Below are positions 1 to 7,993 of a DNA stretch of 32,117 bases, piece after piece. The stretch is from the NCBI GenBank assembly GCA_021463145.1, contig JAJTWZ010000047.1:1-32117 (forward strand), written 5' to 3'. This DNA comes from Blastocatellia bacterium. Lineage in GTDB: Bacteria > Acidobacteriota > Blastocatellia > UBA7656 > JADIYM01. The notes beneath the pieces were generated by a model that was not told the origin of the DNA, made no database searches, and was given only the letters and a program-made list of their open reading frames with translations. The position numbers and the translations under genes are program-made. How positions within the stretch are numbered: position 1 is the first letter of the stretch; each line of letters begins with the position of its first letter.

Positions 1-340
1 TTCTTCACACTGACAGGGCCGAAAGAGTCGATTTCCGATCGCGGGATGCCGGTACCAGCTTGGGTGTTGTCAGGTGCGGTCGAGAAGGGCCGTCGCCCGA
101 ACAGAGCAGGAGATTCCGCAAGTCTCTGAGTCCAGACTGGTTATCGTGAAGAAGGGCTGTCCCCGACAATCCCCCGACAATTCAGATTGTGAGCGATCAC
201 CGATTTCGCCTCGGGCAGTTCACGCTTCCGCTGAGGGAGTCAAATCCTCCCGATGGGGACGAACATTCACGTCGACGGGGATTCACCACTGAATATCACC
301 CCGATCAGGGTCCTTTCCTATCACATGGGCCATCATATGT
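1..340. other. Gene-free left edge with short repeats
   Basis: No convincing coding region is visible before the hipB promoter. The stretch holds short repeated words: CCCCGACAAT-like runs near 161-180, and the decamer CCCGATGGGG twice (about 249 and 351). The 14-mer at 157-170 recurs in inverted orientation, with one mismatch, beyond the hipBA genes at 1932-1945. The open frames here have no ribosome binding site and no recognisable product. Confidence 0.5.
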
Positions 341-356
341 TACAATCGTCCCGATG
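341..356 (+). promoter_or_regulatory. Probable leaderless promoter of hipBA
   Basis: A good -10 hexamer, TACAAT, lies at 341-346 and is followed by seven bases and then the ATG at 354. This spacing puts the transcription start at or next to the start codon, the usual layout of a leaderless mRNA. No Shine-Dalgarno sequence precedes 354 or the alternative ATG at 369. No clear -35 hexamer is seen. The assignment is inferred from spacing only. Confidence 0.4.
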
Positions 357-596
357 GGGGCGAGTGCAATGCAGACGATCACAGACACGGCGGGCCTTGG
401 CCGATTGATCCGAACGGAACGTAGGGCGCAGAAGCTGACGCAGGTACAACTCGCCGGACTCACCGGCGTCGGCGTGCGATTCTTGCGGGAGCTCGAGGCC
501 GGAAAGCCGAGCTGTCAGATCGGCCTCGCTCTTGAAGTGGCGGCGGCCCTGGGGATCGCGGTCTGTGTCCGCATGCGCCGGGAGCGCTCGTCGTGA
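354..596 (+). CDS. hipB: HipB-like XRE-family antitoxin
   Basis: Small helix-turn-helix protein of 80 residues (75 if translation begins at the ATG at 369). An XRE fold is visible: the LTQVQLAGLTGV segment provides the first helices and RFLRELEAGKPS is the typical recognition-helix signature of HipB antitoxins. In this family HipB dimers neutralise HipA kinase and repress their own operon. Its stop codon overlaps the GTG start of the hipA homologue, so the pair is translationally coupled in the canonical antitoxin-first order. The start at 354 is preferred because TACAAT at 341 gives a leaderless transcript. Function is assigned from family and context. Confidence 0.85.
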   Translation: MGASAMQTITDTAGLGRLIRTERRAQKLTQVQLAGLTGVGVRFLRELEAGKPSCQIGLALEVAAALGIAVCVRMRRERSS

Positions 597-1852
597 CGCG
601 CCGGCTCGACGTCCGGTTCGATCGCGAAATGGTTGGTTCTCTCGATCGGAGTGAGTCCGGTGGACTGCGTTTTACCTACGATCCGGATTACCTTGTCGGG
701 CCCGCGCCGCGTGCCATTTCTTTCTCGATGCCGCTGCAGGAGGCTTCCTACGACGACCGCCTGGCCCGCCCCTTCTTTTCCGGCCTCCTTCCGGATGAAG
801 GCGCGAGGCAGCGTCTGGCCGGCGCCCTCGGCATTTCCGCCGACAACCCGTTTGGACTGCTTGAAGCCATCGGCGGCGACTGCGCCGGCGCCCTGTCGCT
901 CTATCCACCCGGCGAGACTGCGCCAACTTCCGACGAGGCCGGGATCGAGCTTCTGAGCGACGCTCGGCTCGAAGCGCTCATCGTCCGGCTGCGCGACCGG
1001 CCGCTTCTCGGGGGCGAAGAGCGAGTTCGTCTGTCCCTCGCCGGTGCCCAGGACAAGCTTGCCGTCTGCGTCGACGGGCACGACATCGGACTGGCAAAGG
1101 GTGGCCGACCCACCACGCACATCCTCAAACCAGCAATCGATTCCCTCGACGGAACAGTCGAGAACGAGCTGTTCTGTCTTCGGCTCGCGGCTCGCCTCGG
1201 ACTGCCCGTCGCTGCGGTCGAGATGCGCCGAGCCGGCGCGACGCCGTTTCTTCTCGTGACGCGATACGACCGGACGCTCGCCGAAGACGGCACCGTTGCT
1301 CGTCTGCATCAGGAGGATTTCTGTCAGGCGCTCGGCGTACCGCCTGAGCTCAAGTACGAGGACGAAGGTGGTCCCGGCGTGAACCAGTCGCTCGGCCTGA
1401 TCGACCGGGCGACGGCACGTCCGGCGGCGGAGCGGCTGGCGTTCATCCGCGCGCTCATCTTCGACGTTCTCGTCGGCAATGCGGACGCGCACGGAAAGAA
1501 CTTCGCCTTGCTGTACCGCCAGGCGACTCCCGATCTGGCGCCGCTCTACGACGTCGTCTGCACGGCGGCCTATCCACGGCTCTCGAAAAAACTCGCAATG
1601 AAGATTGGCGGGCGCAACGTTCCCGACACGATTCGCCTCGAGCAATGGCTGACGCTCGTCCCGGAAACGCGCCGAGCCAGCCGCGTGCTCGAAGGCGAGC
1701 TGCGCGACATGGCCGAGCGAATCGGGCCGGTCGCCGACGAGCTTCTCGCGCAGCTCACGGATGCAGGCATCCGACACGACGTCCTCGCCGCGATTCGGCG
1801 CGTCGTCGAGACGCGCGCCTCGCATCTGCGCCGAATCACAGATGAATCGTGA
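593..1852 (+). CDS. hipA: HipA-like serine/threonine kinase toxin
   Basis: A 419-residue protein of normal HipA length (about 440 in E. coli). The N-terminal part (residues 1-100) resembles the HipA N1 domain. The SLAGAQDK motif near residue 145 corresponds to the phosphate-binding loop. The catalytic core NADAHGKN is intact (Asp298, Asn303), and LYDVV with Asp320 supplies the metal-binding aspartate. HipA kinases of this family phosphorylate aminoacyl-tRNA synthetases such as GltX and induce growth arrest. The gene starts at GTG 593, overlapping the hipB stop. All visible catalytic residues are present, so the toxin looks functional. The actual target is not predictable from sequence. Confidence 0.9.
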   Translation: MTRRLDVRFDREMVGSLDRSESGGLRFTYDPDYLVGPAPRAISFSMPLQEASYDDRLARPFFSGLLPDEGARQRLAGALGISADNPFGLLEAIGGDCAGALSLYPPGETAPTSDEAGIELLSDARLEALIVRLRDRPLLGGEERVRLSLAGAQDKLAVCVDGHDIGLAKGGRPTTHILKPAIDSLDGTVENELFCLRLAARLGLPVAAVEMRRAGATPFLLVTRYDRTLAEDGTVARLHQEDFCQALGVPPELKYEDEGGPGVNQSLGLIDRATARPAAERLAFIRALIFDVLVGNADAHGKNFALLYRQATPDLAPLYDVVCTAAYPRLSKKLAMKIGGRNVPDTIRLEQWLTLVPETRRASRVLEGELRDMAERIGPVADELLAQLTDAGIRHDVLAAIRRVVETRASHLRRITDES

Positions 1853-2307
1853 GGGGCTTCAGTGGGGATCTGTCGAGTCAGCGGCCGAGTCCACGGACCC
1901 GGCCCTCGTCGCGATGGACGGCCTGACAAGAATTGCCGGGGACAGCAGCCTGTGCGGCCGGGGGACAACTGGTTACGGGTCGAGATCCTGTGGCGCCGCC
2001 GGGAAACCAGGCGGCAAACGGAGGACACAAACTTCGACCTGCAGCACTTGAAGGAACCGGGCTACTCGACGTGCGGCCGAGAAGATCGTCTCTCGAGAAA
2101 CTCCGCCATCTGCTGTCGATTCCAGGTTCGACGGGTTCCGAACTCTAGCCTGCCCTGTAAGTGCGAAGAGATGAGCTTACCTCTGCGGCCGGTGCGTGGG
2201 GCTACCGGTTCCGCGGGACGCGCGCGGAAGCTCGTTACACTCGCCTGCTCGCCATCCACGGACATTGGAGACAGCGCGTCTCAGCGCTCAGCGAGGCGGA
2301 AACTCAA
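1853..2307. other. Gene-free interval, repeat-bearing
   Basis: The 455 bases between hipA and the GAF-protein stop contain open frames without ribosome binding sites or recognisable products. The stretch carries the inverted partner (1932-1945) of the repeat left of hipB, and one copy of a 54-bp dispersed repeat at 2208-2261. It may be the remains of an insertion or of repeat turnover. No promoter or RNA gene was recognised. Confidence 0.5.
2208..2261 (+). repeat. 54-bp dispersed repeat, copy A
   Basis: This 54-base segment, starting GTTCCGCGGG and ending CCACGG, aligns without gaps to the reverse complement of 11056-11109. I count 47 identities out of 54. Both copies lie in non-coding DNA about 8.8 kb apart. 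Read in one frame both encode a similar peptide (FRG-x-RAEAR then TRL), with substitutions in all three codon positions, so conservation as protein is not supported. It resembles an intergenic repeat family. Confidence 0.7.
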
Positions 2308-3462
2308 CTAAAGAACCGTCGAGATCCCGAGCATCGCCGCCGCCGCGGCCGCAAATGACCGCTCCGCGTCGTTCCATTCGCGCTCGACGTGCTGATCGGC
2401 GATTTCGAGATACCCCTGCAGACCTTCCGGCCTCACTATCGGCACTGCCAGAACCGACCTCGCGAACCGCATCTCGAATGCCGGTCGCTCGCCCTGCGGA
2501 AGCGCGCGGACGGTGGATGCTATCGACTTTCCCTGAACGAACTCTCCTCGCCATCGCTTCAGTCCGCGCTCGTCCCACCGCACGTCGATCTCGAGCGTAG
2601 ATCCGGACGAATCCGGAGCCCATCGTCCCCGCTCGCTGGTCACGAGATCTCCCGTGTAGACATCCTGGTGCTCGGCGAAAAGGCTCACCCTCGACGCGTC
2701 GAGTCCGGTGCCCACCAGACCGAGAAGTGTCTCGAAATCCTCTTCGCCGGTCTGCGCCGACAACAACAGGCAGCCGAGCCTGGCGAGCGCTTCCAGTTTG
2801 ACGTCGCGTGATCCAATTTCGCGCTCGGTGTCCGAGAACATCTGACTCGCGGCCTTCGCGACACCGTCGAGCAGCGCATCGCGCCGGCGGATCTCCTCCT
2901 CTGCGTGCTGCCGCTCGCTTCGCTCGAGCGTGAGTGCGCACATGTCGGCAATCGATCCGGCGAAACTCTGCTCCTCGACCGTCCACTCCCGTTCCGAGCC
3001 AACATGCTCGTGGCAGACGATTCCGACGATGACGCCAGCCTGCCGTATCGGCGCATCAAGCATCGATACAATCCCATTGGGCCTGTGGTACGACTCGGTC
3101 AGTTCCGACGTGCGGTCGTCCGCGTTGCAGTTGACGACCGCAAGCGTCCTGTTCGCCTCGAGAGAGCGGAAATAGGCCGGAAAATCTCGAGCGTAGAGCA
3201 CGTGATCGCACGAGTGTGCGTTCTCTTCGCGAAGGTAGAGGTCTCGACAGACGATCTTCGTCCTGTCGTCATCGAAGATCCAGACGGAGGCACGCTCGAC
3301 CTCCAGCGTTCTGGCTCCTACTTCAGTGATGACGTGTAACGAAACGAAGAGGTCGTCGGCGTTGACGCGCGCGTGCGCCAGTTCGAGGAGAGCATCCTGG
3401 AACAGCTTCTGTCGCGACAGGCGCTGCGAGTCGGAGCCTGCGGAATGGAACGAGTCTGACAT
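2308..3462 (-). CDS. Tandem GAF-domain protein
   Basis: A 384-residue soluble protein. Two GAF-like domains are visible, at about residues 22-178 and 215-380. Each ends in the typical pattern of a beta strand and a helix: the first around LDAPIRQAGVIVGIVCHEHV and EEQSFAGSIADMCAL, the second around VLAVPIVRPEGLQGYLEIAD and DAERSFAAAAAAML. A charged helical linker joins them. GAF domains bind small ligands, haem or chromophores, but no ligand cysteine can be named here, and no kinase, cyclase or output domain follows, so it is an orphan sensor. The start at 3462 is fixed by AGGAGG five bases upstream. It is divergent from the peptidase gene across 154 bases. Confidence 0.8.
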   Translation of the reverse strand: MSDSFHSAGSDSQRLSRQKLFQDALLELAHARVNADDLFVSLHVITEVGARTLEVERASVWIFDDDRTKIVCRDLYLREENAHSCDHVLYARDFPAYFRSLEANRTLAVVNCNADDRTSELTESYHRPNGIVSMLDAPIRQAGVIVGIVCHEHVGSEREWTVEEQSFAGSIADMCALTLERSERQHAEEEIRRRDALLDGVAKAASQMFSDTEREIGSRDVKLEALARLGCLLLSAQTGEEDFETLLGLVGTGLDASRVSLFAEHQDVYTGDLVTSERGRWAPDSSGSTLEIDVRWDERGLKRWRGEFVQGKSIASTVRALPQGERPAFEMRFARSVLAVPIVRPEGLQGYLEIADQHVEREWNDAERSFAAAAAAMLGISTVL

Positions 3463-3616
3463 TTGCGCCTCCTCGTGGAATGGGAGTGCAGTGGGTGTGC
3501 GGCGATGATACAACAGGTCGGCTCGCCTTGCGCCATCGCGACGCGCCGCGCGACGCGGCCGTGTCCGGTGTATTAACATCTCGCGGCTATATCCCACGCG
3601 AACCATGGAGAACCGA

Positions 3617-5716
3617 ATGCGACGCCTTGCCACTTTGACTGCCGCGGCGCTTGCCGCCTGTTTCCTGCTTCCCTCGGTCCCCGTCCGTGCTGACGAGGGC
3701 ATGTGGACTTACAACAACGTGCCACGCGCAGAGATCAAGAAAAAGTACGGGGTGGAAATCACGGACGCGTGGCTCAGGAATCTTCAGCTCTCCTCGGTTC
3801 GCTTCAACAGTGGCGGATCCGGATCGTTCGTGTCGGCGGAAGGACTCGTCCTCACCAATCACCACATCGCATCGGACGTGCTCGGCAAGATCTCGACGCC
3901 CGAGCGCGACTACTTCAAGACCGGATTCCTGGCGGCGAAGCGAGAAGACGAAGTTCGAGCGCCCGACCTCGAGCTCAACGTGCTGGTCGAGATCGAGGAC
4001 GTAACCGACAGGGTCGTCGCGGCGGTCAAGAGCGCAAAGCCGGAGGATGCAGGTGCGGCGCGGCGCGCCGTCATCGCCGACATCGAGAAGGCTTCGCTCG
4101 AGAAGACGGGCCTGCGGTCGGACGTCGTCACGCTGTATCGCGGGGCGCAGTTCAATCTCTATCGCTACAAGAAGTACACGGACGTACGTCTCGCCTTCGC
4201 GCCCGAATTCACCGTGGCGTTTTTTGGCGGCGACCCCGACAACTTCAACTATCCGCGCTACGACCTCGACATGGCGCTCTTTCGCGTTTACGAGGACGGC
4301 AAGCCATTGAAGACGGCGAACTTCCTGCCGTGGTCGAAGACGGGGGTGAAGGATGGCGAGGTCGTGTTCGTCTCCGGCAGTCCCGGATCGACGTCGCGTC
4401 TCAACACGATGGCGCACCTCGAGTTTCTTCGCGACGTTCAGTACCCGATCCAGCTTCGACTGCTGTCGTCGACGCAGAAGCTTTTGCAGTCGTTCAGCGA
4501 GAGAAGCGAGGAGTCGGCCCGCCGTGCGCACGACGCGCTCTTCGGAGTCTCGAACTCACTCAAGGTGATCTCCGGAGAAATGGCGGGGCTGAAGGATCCG
4601 GCGCTCATGCAGCGAAAGCGCGATCGCGAAAAGGCGCTTCGAGACGCCGTTGCGGCCAGTCCGGAGCTTTCGAAGGAGTTTGGCGACGCCTGGGACACCG
4701 TCTCGAAGTCTCGGGCCGGCCTTCGCGAGTACTACTCCGAATATCGCATCCTCGAGGGCGGCCTGGCGCAGTCGTCGGAGCTGTTCGGCATCGCGCGGCG
4801 TCTGGTTCGGCTCGCGGACGAGAACGCCAGGCCCAATGCGCAGCGGTTGAGGGAATACTCCGACGCGGGGCGCGCTTCTTTCGAGCTGTCGCTTTACTCT
4901 CCCGCTCCCGTCTACGCGGATCTCGAAACCGCGTTGCTGGCGGACTTTCTTCGATTCGCAACCGCGGAACTCGGTGCGGCCTCTCCGGCGACTGCTTCGC
5001 TGCTTGACGGAAAGTCACCCGACGCCCGGGCGAAGGAGCTCGTCGATGGATCGAAGCTCGCCGACGTGGCCGTGCGCAAAGCGCTTGCAAGCGGTGGAAA
5101 GGCGGCAATCGACGCATCCGACGATCCGATGATCCGTTTCGCGCGGGCCGTCGACGGTCGCGCGCGCGAGTTGCGGAAGCGGTTCGAGGCGGAAGTGACG
5201 GGCGTGGAGGACGGCGCTTACGGCAAGATAGCCCGGGCCGTTTACCGGACCGAAGCCGGCCGTGTGTACCCCGACGCGACCTTCACTTTGCGGCTCGCTT
5301 ATGGACGAGTGTCGGGCTACACGGAGCCTTCCGGTGCAAAGATTCGTCCCTGGACTACTTTCGGCGAGATGTACGACAGGGCCGCAGCGGCAAAAAATGC
5401 GGATCCTTATCGCCTGCCGGACTCCTGGCTCGCGAAGAAGTCGTCTGTGAAGCTTTCGACCCCGATAAACTTCGTATCGACCGCCGATACGATTGGCGGG
5501 AATTCCGGTTCGCCGCTGGTGAATGCGAAAGGCGAACTTGTCGGATTGAATTTCGACCGGAACTCGTTCGGACTCGTCCGGAACTTCGTTTACGACGAGA
5601 AATGGGCCCGCAACATCGCGGTCGACTCGCGAGGAATGTTGCACGCGTTGCGAGCGCTCTACGGTGCGGGTGCGCTGGCTGACGAGCTCGAGGGGGCAAG
5701 AGCCGCGACGCGGTAG
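3617..5716 (+). CDS. S46 dipeptidyl-peptidase, DPP11-like
   Basis: A 699-residue secreted serine peptidase of normal S46 length (about 700-720). Residues 1-25 form a signal peptide ending VRA. The catalytic triad is visible: TNHH (His82/83), the aspartate in the LDMALFRVY block (Asp218) and GGNSGSP (Ser630). S46 enzymes release dipeptides from peptide N-termini in the periplasm. Residue +18 from the catalytic serine is arginine (Arg648). In the characterised family, Arg673 sits 18 residues after Ser655 in P. gingivalis DPP11 and confers Asp/Glu specificity, while DPP7 has glycine there. An acidic P1 preference is therefore inferred. GGAG at 3607 supports the start at 3617; an ATG at 3605 is an alternative. 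Confidence 0.92.
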   Translation: MRRLATLTAAALAACFLLPSVPVRADEGMWTYNNVPRAEIKKKYGVEITDAWLRNLQLSSVRFNSGGSGSFVSAEGLVLTNHHIASDVLGKISTPERDYFKTGFLAAKREDEVRAPDLELNVLVEIEDVTDRVVAAVKSAKPEDAGAARRAVIADIEKASLEKTGLRSDVVTLYRGAQFNLYRYKKYTDVRLAFAPEFTVAFFGGDPDNFNYPRYDLDMALFRVYEDGKPLKTANFLPWSKTGVKDGEVVFVSGSPGSTSRLNTMAHLEFLRDVQYPIQLRLLSSTQKLLQSFSERSEESARRAHDALFGVSNSLKVISGEMAGLKDPALMQRKRDREKALRDAVAASPELSKEFGDAWDTVSKSRAGLREYYSEYRILEGGLAQSSELFGIARRLVRLADENARPNAQRLREYSDAGRASFELSLYSPAPVYADLETALLADFLRFATAELGAASPATASLLDGKSPDARAKELVDGSKLADVAVRKALASGGKAAIDASDDPMIRFARAVDGRARELRKRFEAEVTGVEDGAYGKIARAVYRTEAGRVYPDATFTLRLAYGRVSGYTEPSGAKIRPWTTFGEMYDRAAAAKNADPYRLPDSWLAKKSSVKLSTPINFVSTADTIGGNSGSPLVNAKGELVGLNFDRNSFGLVRNFVYDEKWARNIAVDSRGMLHALRALYGAGALADELEGARAATR

Positions 5717-5744
5717 CGGCTGGTTTCCATTCGTCGATGCGTGG

Positions 5745-5790
5745 CACCGGACCGCGGAGTCGGCTTTCCGCCGGACTCCGCGGTCCGGTG
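5745..5790. terminator. 17-bp perfect hairpin after the S46 gene
   Basis: The arms 5745-5761 (CACCGGACCGCGGAGTC) and 5774-5790 are perfect reverse complements with a 12-base loop. It lies 28 bases after the peptidase stop, a terminator position, but there is no following T-run. The GACCGCGGAG core resembles the palindromes clustered at 11030-11305, so it may be a member of the same repeat family doing terminator duty. Confidence 0.6.
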
Positions 5791-5967
5791 ATTCCGCTCG
5801 CCGAAGTCGAGCCCGGCGTTTCGGCCTTGAAACTTCCTGTCAACGAGATGTAAAGGTTTCTCGTGGCCGGCCGATATGGTTGGTTGAGAGACGGCCACAT
5901 TCCCAGGAGCGTGGATTCAGTGCCATTCAGCGATGGCTGGCCCGCCTCGTAGTTCAGAGGAGGTGTT

Positions 5968-6618
5968 ATGAGAAACGGAATCCTCTCGTTTTTCGCCGTC
6001 AGCGTTTGTCTCGCCGTTTCCGCCGGGGCGAACGCTCAATCGAAATCCGGTGCGACAGCGCGACGCGTGGCCGACAAGCCCGCAGTTTCTGTCGTCAAGC
6101 CGGCTGTAATCGACGTCAAGACGACCTTCTCGCTTTCCACCCCATCCGAGAACTGGTCGCTCGACGATCCGATGCCCGTTGGACAGGTTCAGTTCGGGAC
6201 ACAGCGCCTTTCGCTCGACGATCGGATGATCAACTCGAGCCTTACTCCGGACGGCGAGAATCAATTGCTGTTTCCGGTCAGCTGGTTCGAGCCATATGGT
6301 TCCGCCGATCCGATCCTCAAGTACGTCGTCGTGAAGTACAAGAACGGCAAGGCTACTTCGATCATGGCCGAGTACGTGGAAGGCCGGTTTTCGATGCCTC
6401 GCGAGTCTTTCCAGGCCCATCCCGACGGCCATTCTTTCTACGCCGATGTAGCGGTTCATCGGCAGGACGGCCAGGTTTACCTCAAACAGATGACGTCGAA
6501 GGGCAAGGAGGACGGCAGGGGTGGGCTTTACGTCGATATGGTGATGATCTACCGCGTTGTCGATACGACTCCGGTTGTCCCCGAGAAGCCGGCCACGACA
6601 AAGAAGACGAGGCCTTAG
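5968..6618 (+). CDS. Secreted protein of unknown function
   Basis: A 216-residue protein with a clear signal peptide: a charged MRNG start, a hydrophobic stretch to about residue 20 and a likely cleavage after ANA at 23. The mature part is polar, rich in short beta-prone segments, with a basic threonine-rich tail (PATTKKTRP). I recognise no domain. An AGGAGG four bases before the ATG fixes the start. The gene stands alone between two hairpins (5745-5790 and 6653-6685), so it appears to be its own transcription unit. It is probably periplasmic or outer-surface; no lipobox or anchor is visible. Confidence 0.75.
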   Translation: MRNGILSFFAVSVCLAVSAGANAQSKSGATARRVADKPAVSVVKPAVIDVKTTFSLSTPSENWSLDDPMPVGQVQFGTQRLSLDDRMINSSLTPDGENQLLFPVSWFEPYGSADPILKYVVVKYKNGKATSIMAEYVEGRFSMPRESFQAHPDGHSFYADVAVHRQDGQVYLKQMTSKGKEDGRGGLYVDMVMIYRVVDTTPVVPEKPATTKKTRP

Positions 6619-6652
6619 CCGGGTTTCCGTTCGTCCTTGCGCCTGCTCGCAG

Positions 6653-6685
6653 CGACCCTGACGGCCCCCATTGTCGTCAGGGTCG
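6653..6685. terminator. Bidirectional hairpin terminator
   Basis: CGACCCTGACG (6653-6663) and its exact complement (6675-6685) form an 11-bp stem with an 11-base loop. It sits between two convergent genes, 35 bases after the secreted-protein stop and 10 bases beyond the rhodanese stop, so it can serve both. There is no long T-tract on either side. Confidence 0.65.
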
Positions 6686-6694
6686 AAGTGCGTC

Positions 6695-7132
6695 TCAGCA
6701 CTCCGCGGTCTTGGCAAGCAGTGTGGTGTAGCTGGCATCCGGTCCGGCGTCCGTCGTCGACGGCAGATCGCACATCGACCAGCCTGGCTGGACGACCTTT
6801 CCGCTCGGATCGAACCGTCCCACGTATCCGCCGTCAACATTGAACAGGTTGGAGTAGCCGTTCTCGGCGAGCAGCGCGCAGGCCCGTGCCGAGCGGCCTC
6901 CGCCCTTGCAGTTCAGCACCAGGTTCGCGTCGGGTGGGAAATTCGCCTGGATCGTGCGCAGAAAGTCCGGATTCGGCTGCATCCCGCCGGGTCCGGCGTG
7001 GGCGAACGGCACGTTTACCGCGCCAACCGCGTGACCTTCCGAGAATTCGCCCTCGGTTCGAACGTCGACAAGGTGGTATCCGCCGGCGTCGTGCAGTGCC
7101 TTGGCATCCGGCGGAGTGATGGTCTTGTACAT
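6695..7132 (-). CDS. Single-domain rhodanese
   Basis: A 145-residue cytoplasmic sulfurtransferase-like protein with one rhodanese domain. The N-terminal LVDVRTEGEF motif and the active-site loop CKGGGR (catalytic Cys75 to Arg80) are both intact. Family members move sulfane sulfur from thiosulfate, persulfide or polysulfide donors to acceptors such as cyanide or thiols. The C-terminal 30 residues add two more cysteines (in WSMCDLP and at the last residue), whose role is unknown. GGAGG seven bases upstream supports the ATG at 7132. The gene is a single unit convergent with the secreted-protein gene; its physiological partner is not evident. Confidence 0.85.
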   Translation of the reverse strand: MYKTITPPDAKALHDAGGYHLVDVRTEGEFSEGHAVGAVNVPFAHAGPGGMQPNPDFLRTIQANFPPDANLVLNCKGGGRSARACALLAENGYSNLFNVDGGYVGRFDPSGKVVQPGWSMCDLPSTTDAGPDASYTTLLAKTAEC

Positions 7133-7329
7133 CGTGGTGCCTCCAGTGGTGGGATGGGAGGAGTATATCGAACCTGTACGGATCGGCCAGACCACGCTCA
7201 TACGGGTAACGGAGCAGCGACCGGGTGGACCAACTGACAGCCGGCCCCATCGAGCGGCCGGCAACTGGCCCTTTCGTGTCGCGGTCGCAGGGAGTAGTCT
7301 CCCGCGAATCAACACAGGGAGGTTTTCCG

Positions 7330-7875
7330 ATGTCCGAACTACTTGCCAGACCGTCCGAGTCGGAATACGCGAGTTACTACAGCGGCTATGTCGCGGCAGT
7401 GGAGGGCAACGACGTACTTGCGGAGTTGCGGCGCCGGCACGCCGAGGCGGTTGCGACCTGTCGATCCATTTCCGAGGAGCAATCCAACACCGCGTACGCT
7501 CCCGGGAAATGGACGATCAAACAGTTGCTCAGTCACGTCATCGATTGTGAACGCGTATTCGCGTACCGGGCGCTGCGCTTTTCACGCGGTGACGAGACTC
7601 CTATCGAGGGCTTTGACCAGGACCCGTACGTAGAGAATGCGAGGCTGAACGACTATCCGTTTGCATCGCTCGTCGACGAGTTCGATCACTTGCGCGCGAG
7701 CACGATCCGGATGGTCGAGCACATCGACGAAACAGGATGGTTGGCGCGAGGGAAAGCGAACGGAGTAGACATCTCGGTGCGCGCCATCGTCTTCATCGTG
7801 GCGGGCCACGAGATCCACCACGCGAACATTCTGCGCGATCGCTATCTCGCGGCGGCGGACTCGGCGGCCAGTTGA
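7330..7875 (+). CDS. DinB-family four-helix protein
   Basis: A 181-residue protein of the DinB/YfiT-like superfamily. The typical WTIKQLLSHVIDCERVFAYR segment carries His69, and the C-terminal HEIHH motif (His160, His163, His164) gives the other likely metal ligands of the three-histidine site. Such proteins are predicted metal-dependent thiol or hydrolase enzymes (bacillithiol or mycothiol transferases in some lineages). This member's substrate cannot be told from sequence. AGGGAGG upstream of the ATG fixes the start. It stands alone and is closed by the hairpin at 7930-7971. Confidence 0.8.
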   Translation: MSELLARPSESEYASYYSGYVAAVEGNDVLAELRRRHAEAVATCRSISEEQSNTAYAPGKWTIKQLLSHVIDCERVFAYRALRFSRGDETPIEGFDQDPYVENARLNDYPFASLVDEFDHLRASTIRMVEHIDETGWLARGKANGVDISVRAIVFIVAGHEIHHANILRDRYLAAADSAAS

Positions 7876-7929
7876 CGTTCGACGGGCCGACTGGAGACCT
7901 TGGCCTCGAGTCCCCCCACCTGTAGTTCG

Positions 7930-7971
7930 ATGGCGTGGATGAAGCCGGCAACCGGACCTCATCCACGCCAT
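7930..7971. terminator. Bidirectional hairpin terminator
   Basis: ATGGCGTGGATGA (7930-7942) is perfectly complementary to 7959-7971, giving a 13-bp stem with a 16-base loop. It lies between the stops of the convergent DinB-like and NarK genes, so it can end transcription from both sides. Confidence 0.7.
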
Positions 7972-7993
7972 ATCTCGCGCCGGCGATTCGTCT

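Noticed and set aside
515-1825. Long antisense open frame opposite hipA
   Set aside because: It mirrors the codon structure of hipA in GC-rich DNA, gives an arginine-rich translation without domains, and lacks a ribosome binding site. The same applies to the long antisense frames opposite 12577-13983, 14594-16222 and 24329-25909.
1862-2311. Possible small proteins after hipA
   Set aside because: No ribosome binding sites, poor composition, overlap of several equally poor frames, and presence of a non-coding repeat inside.
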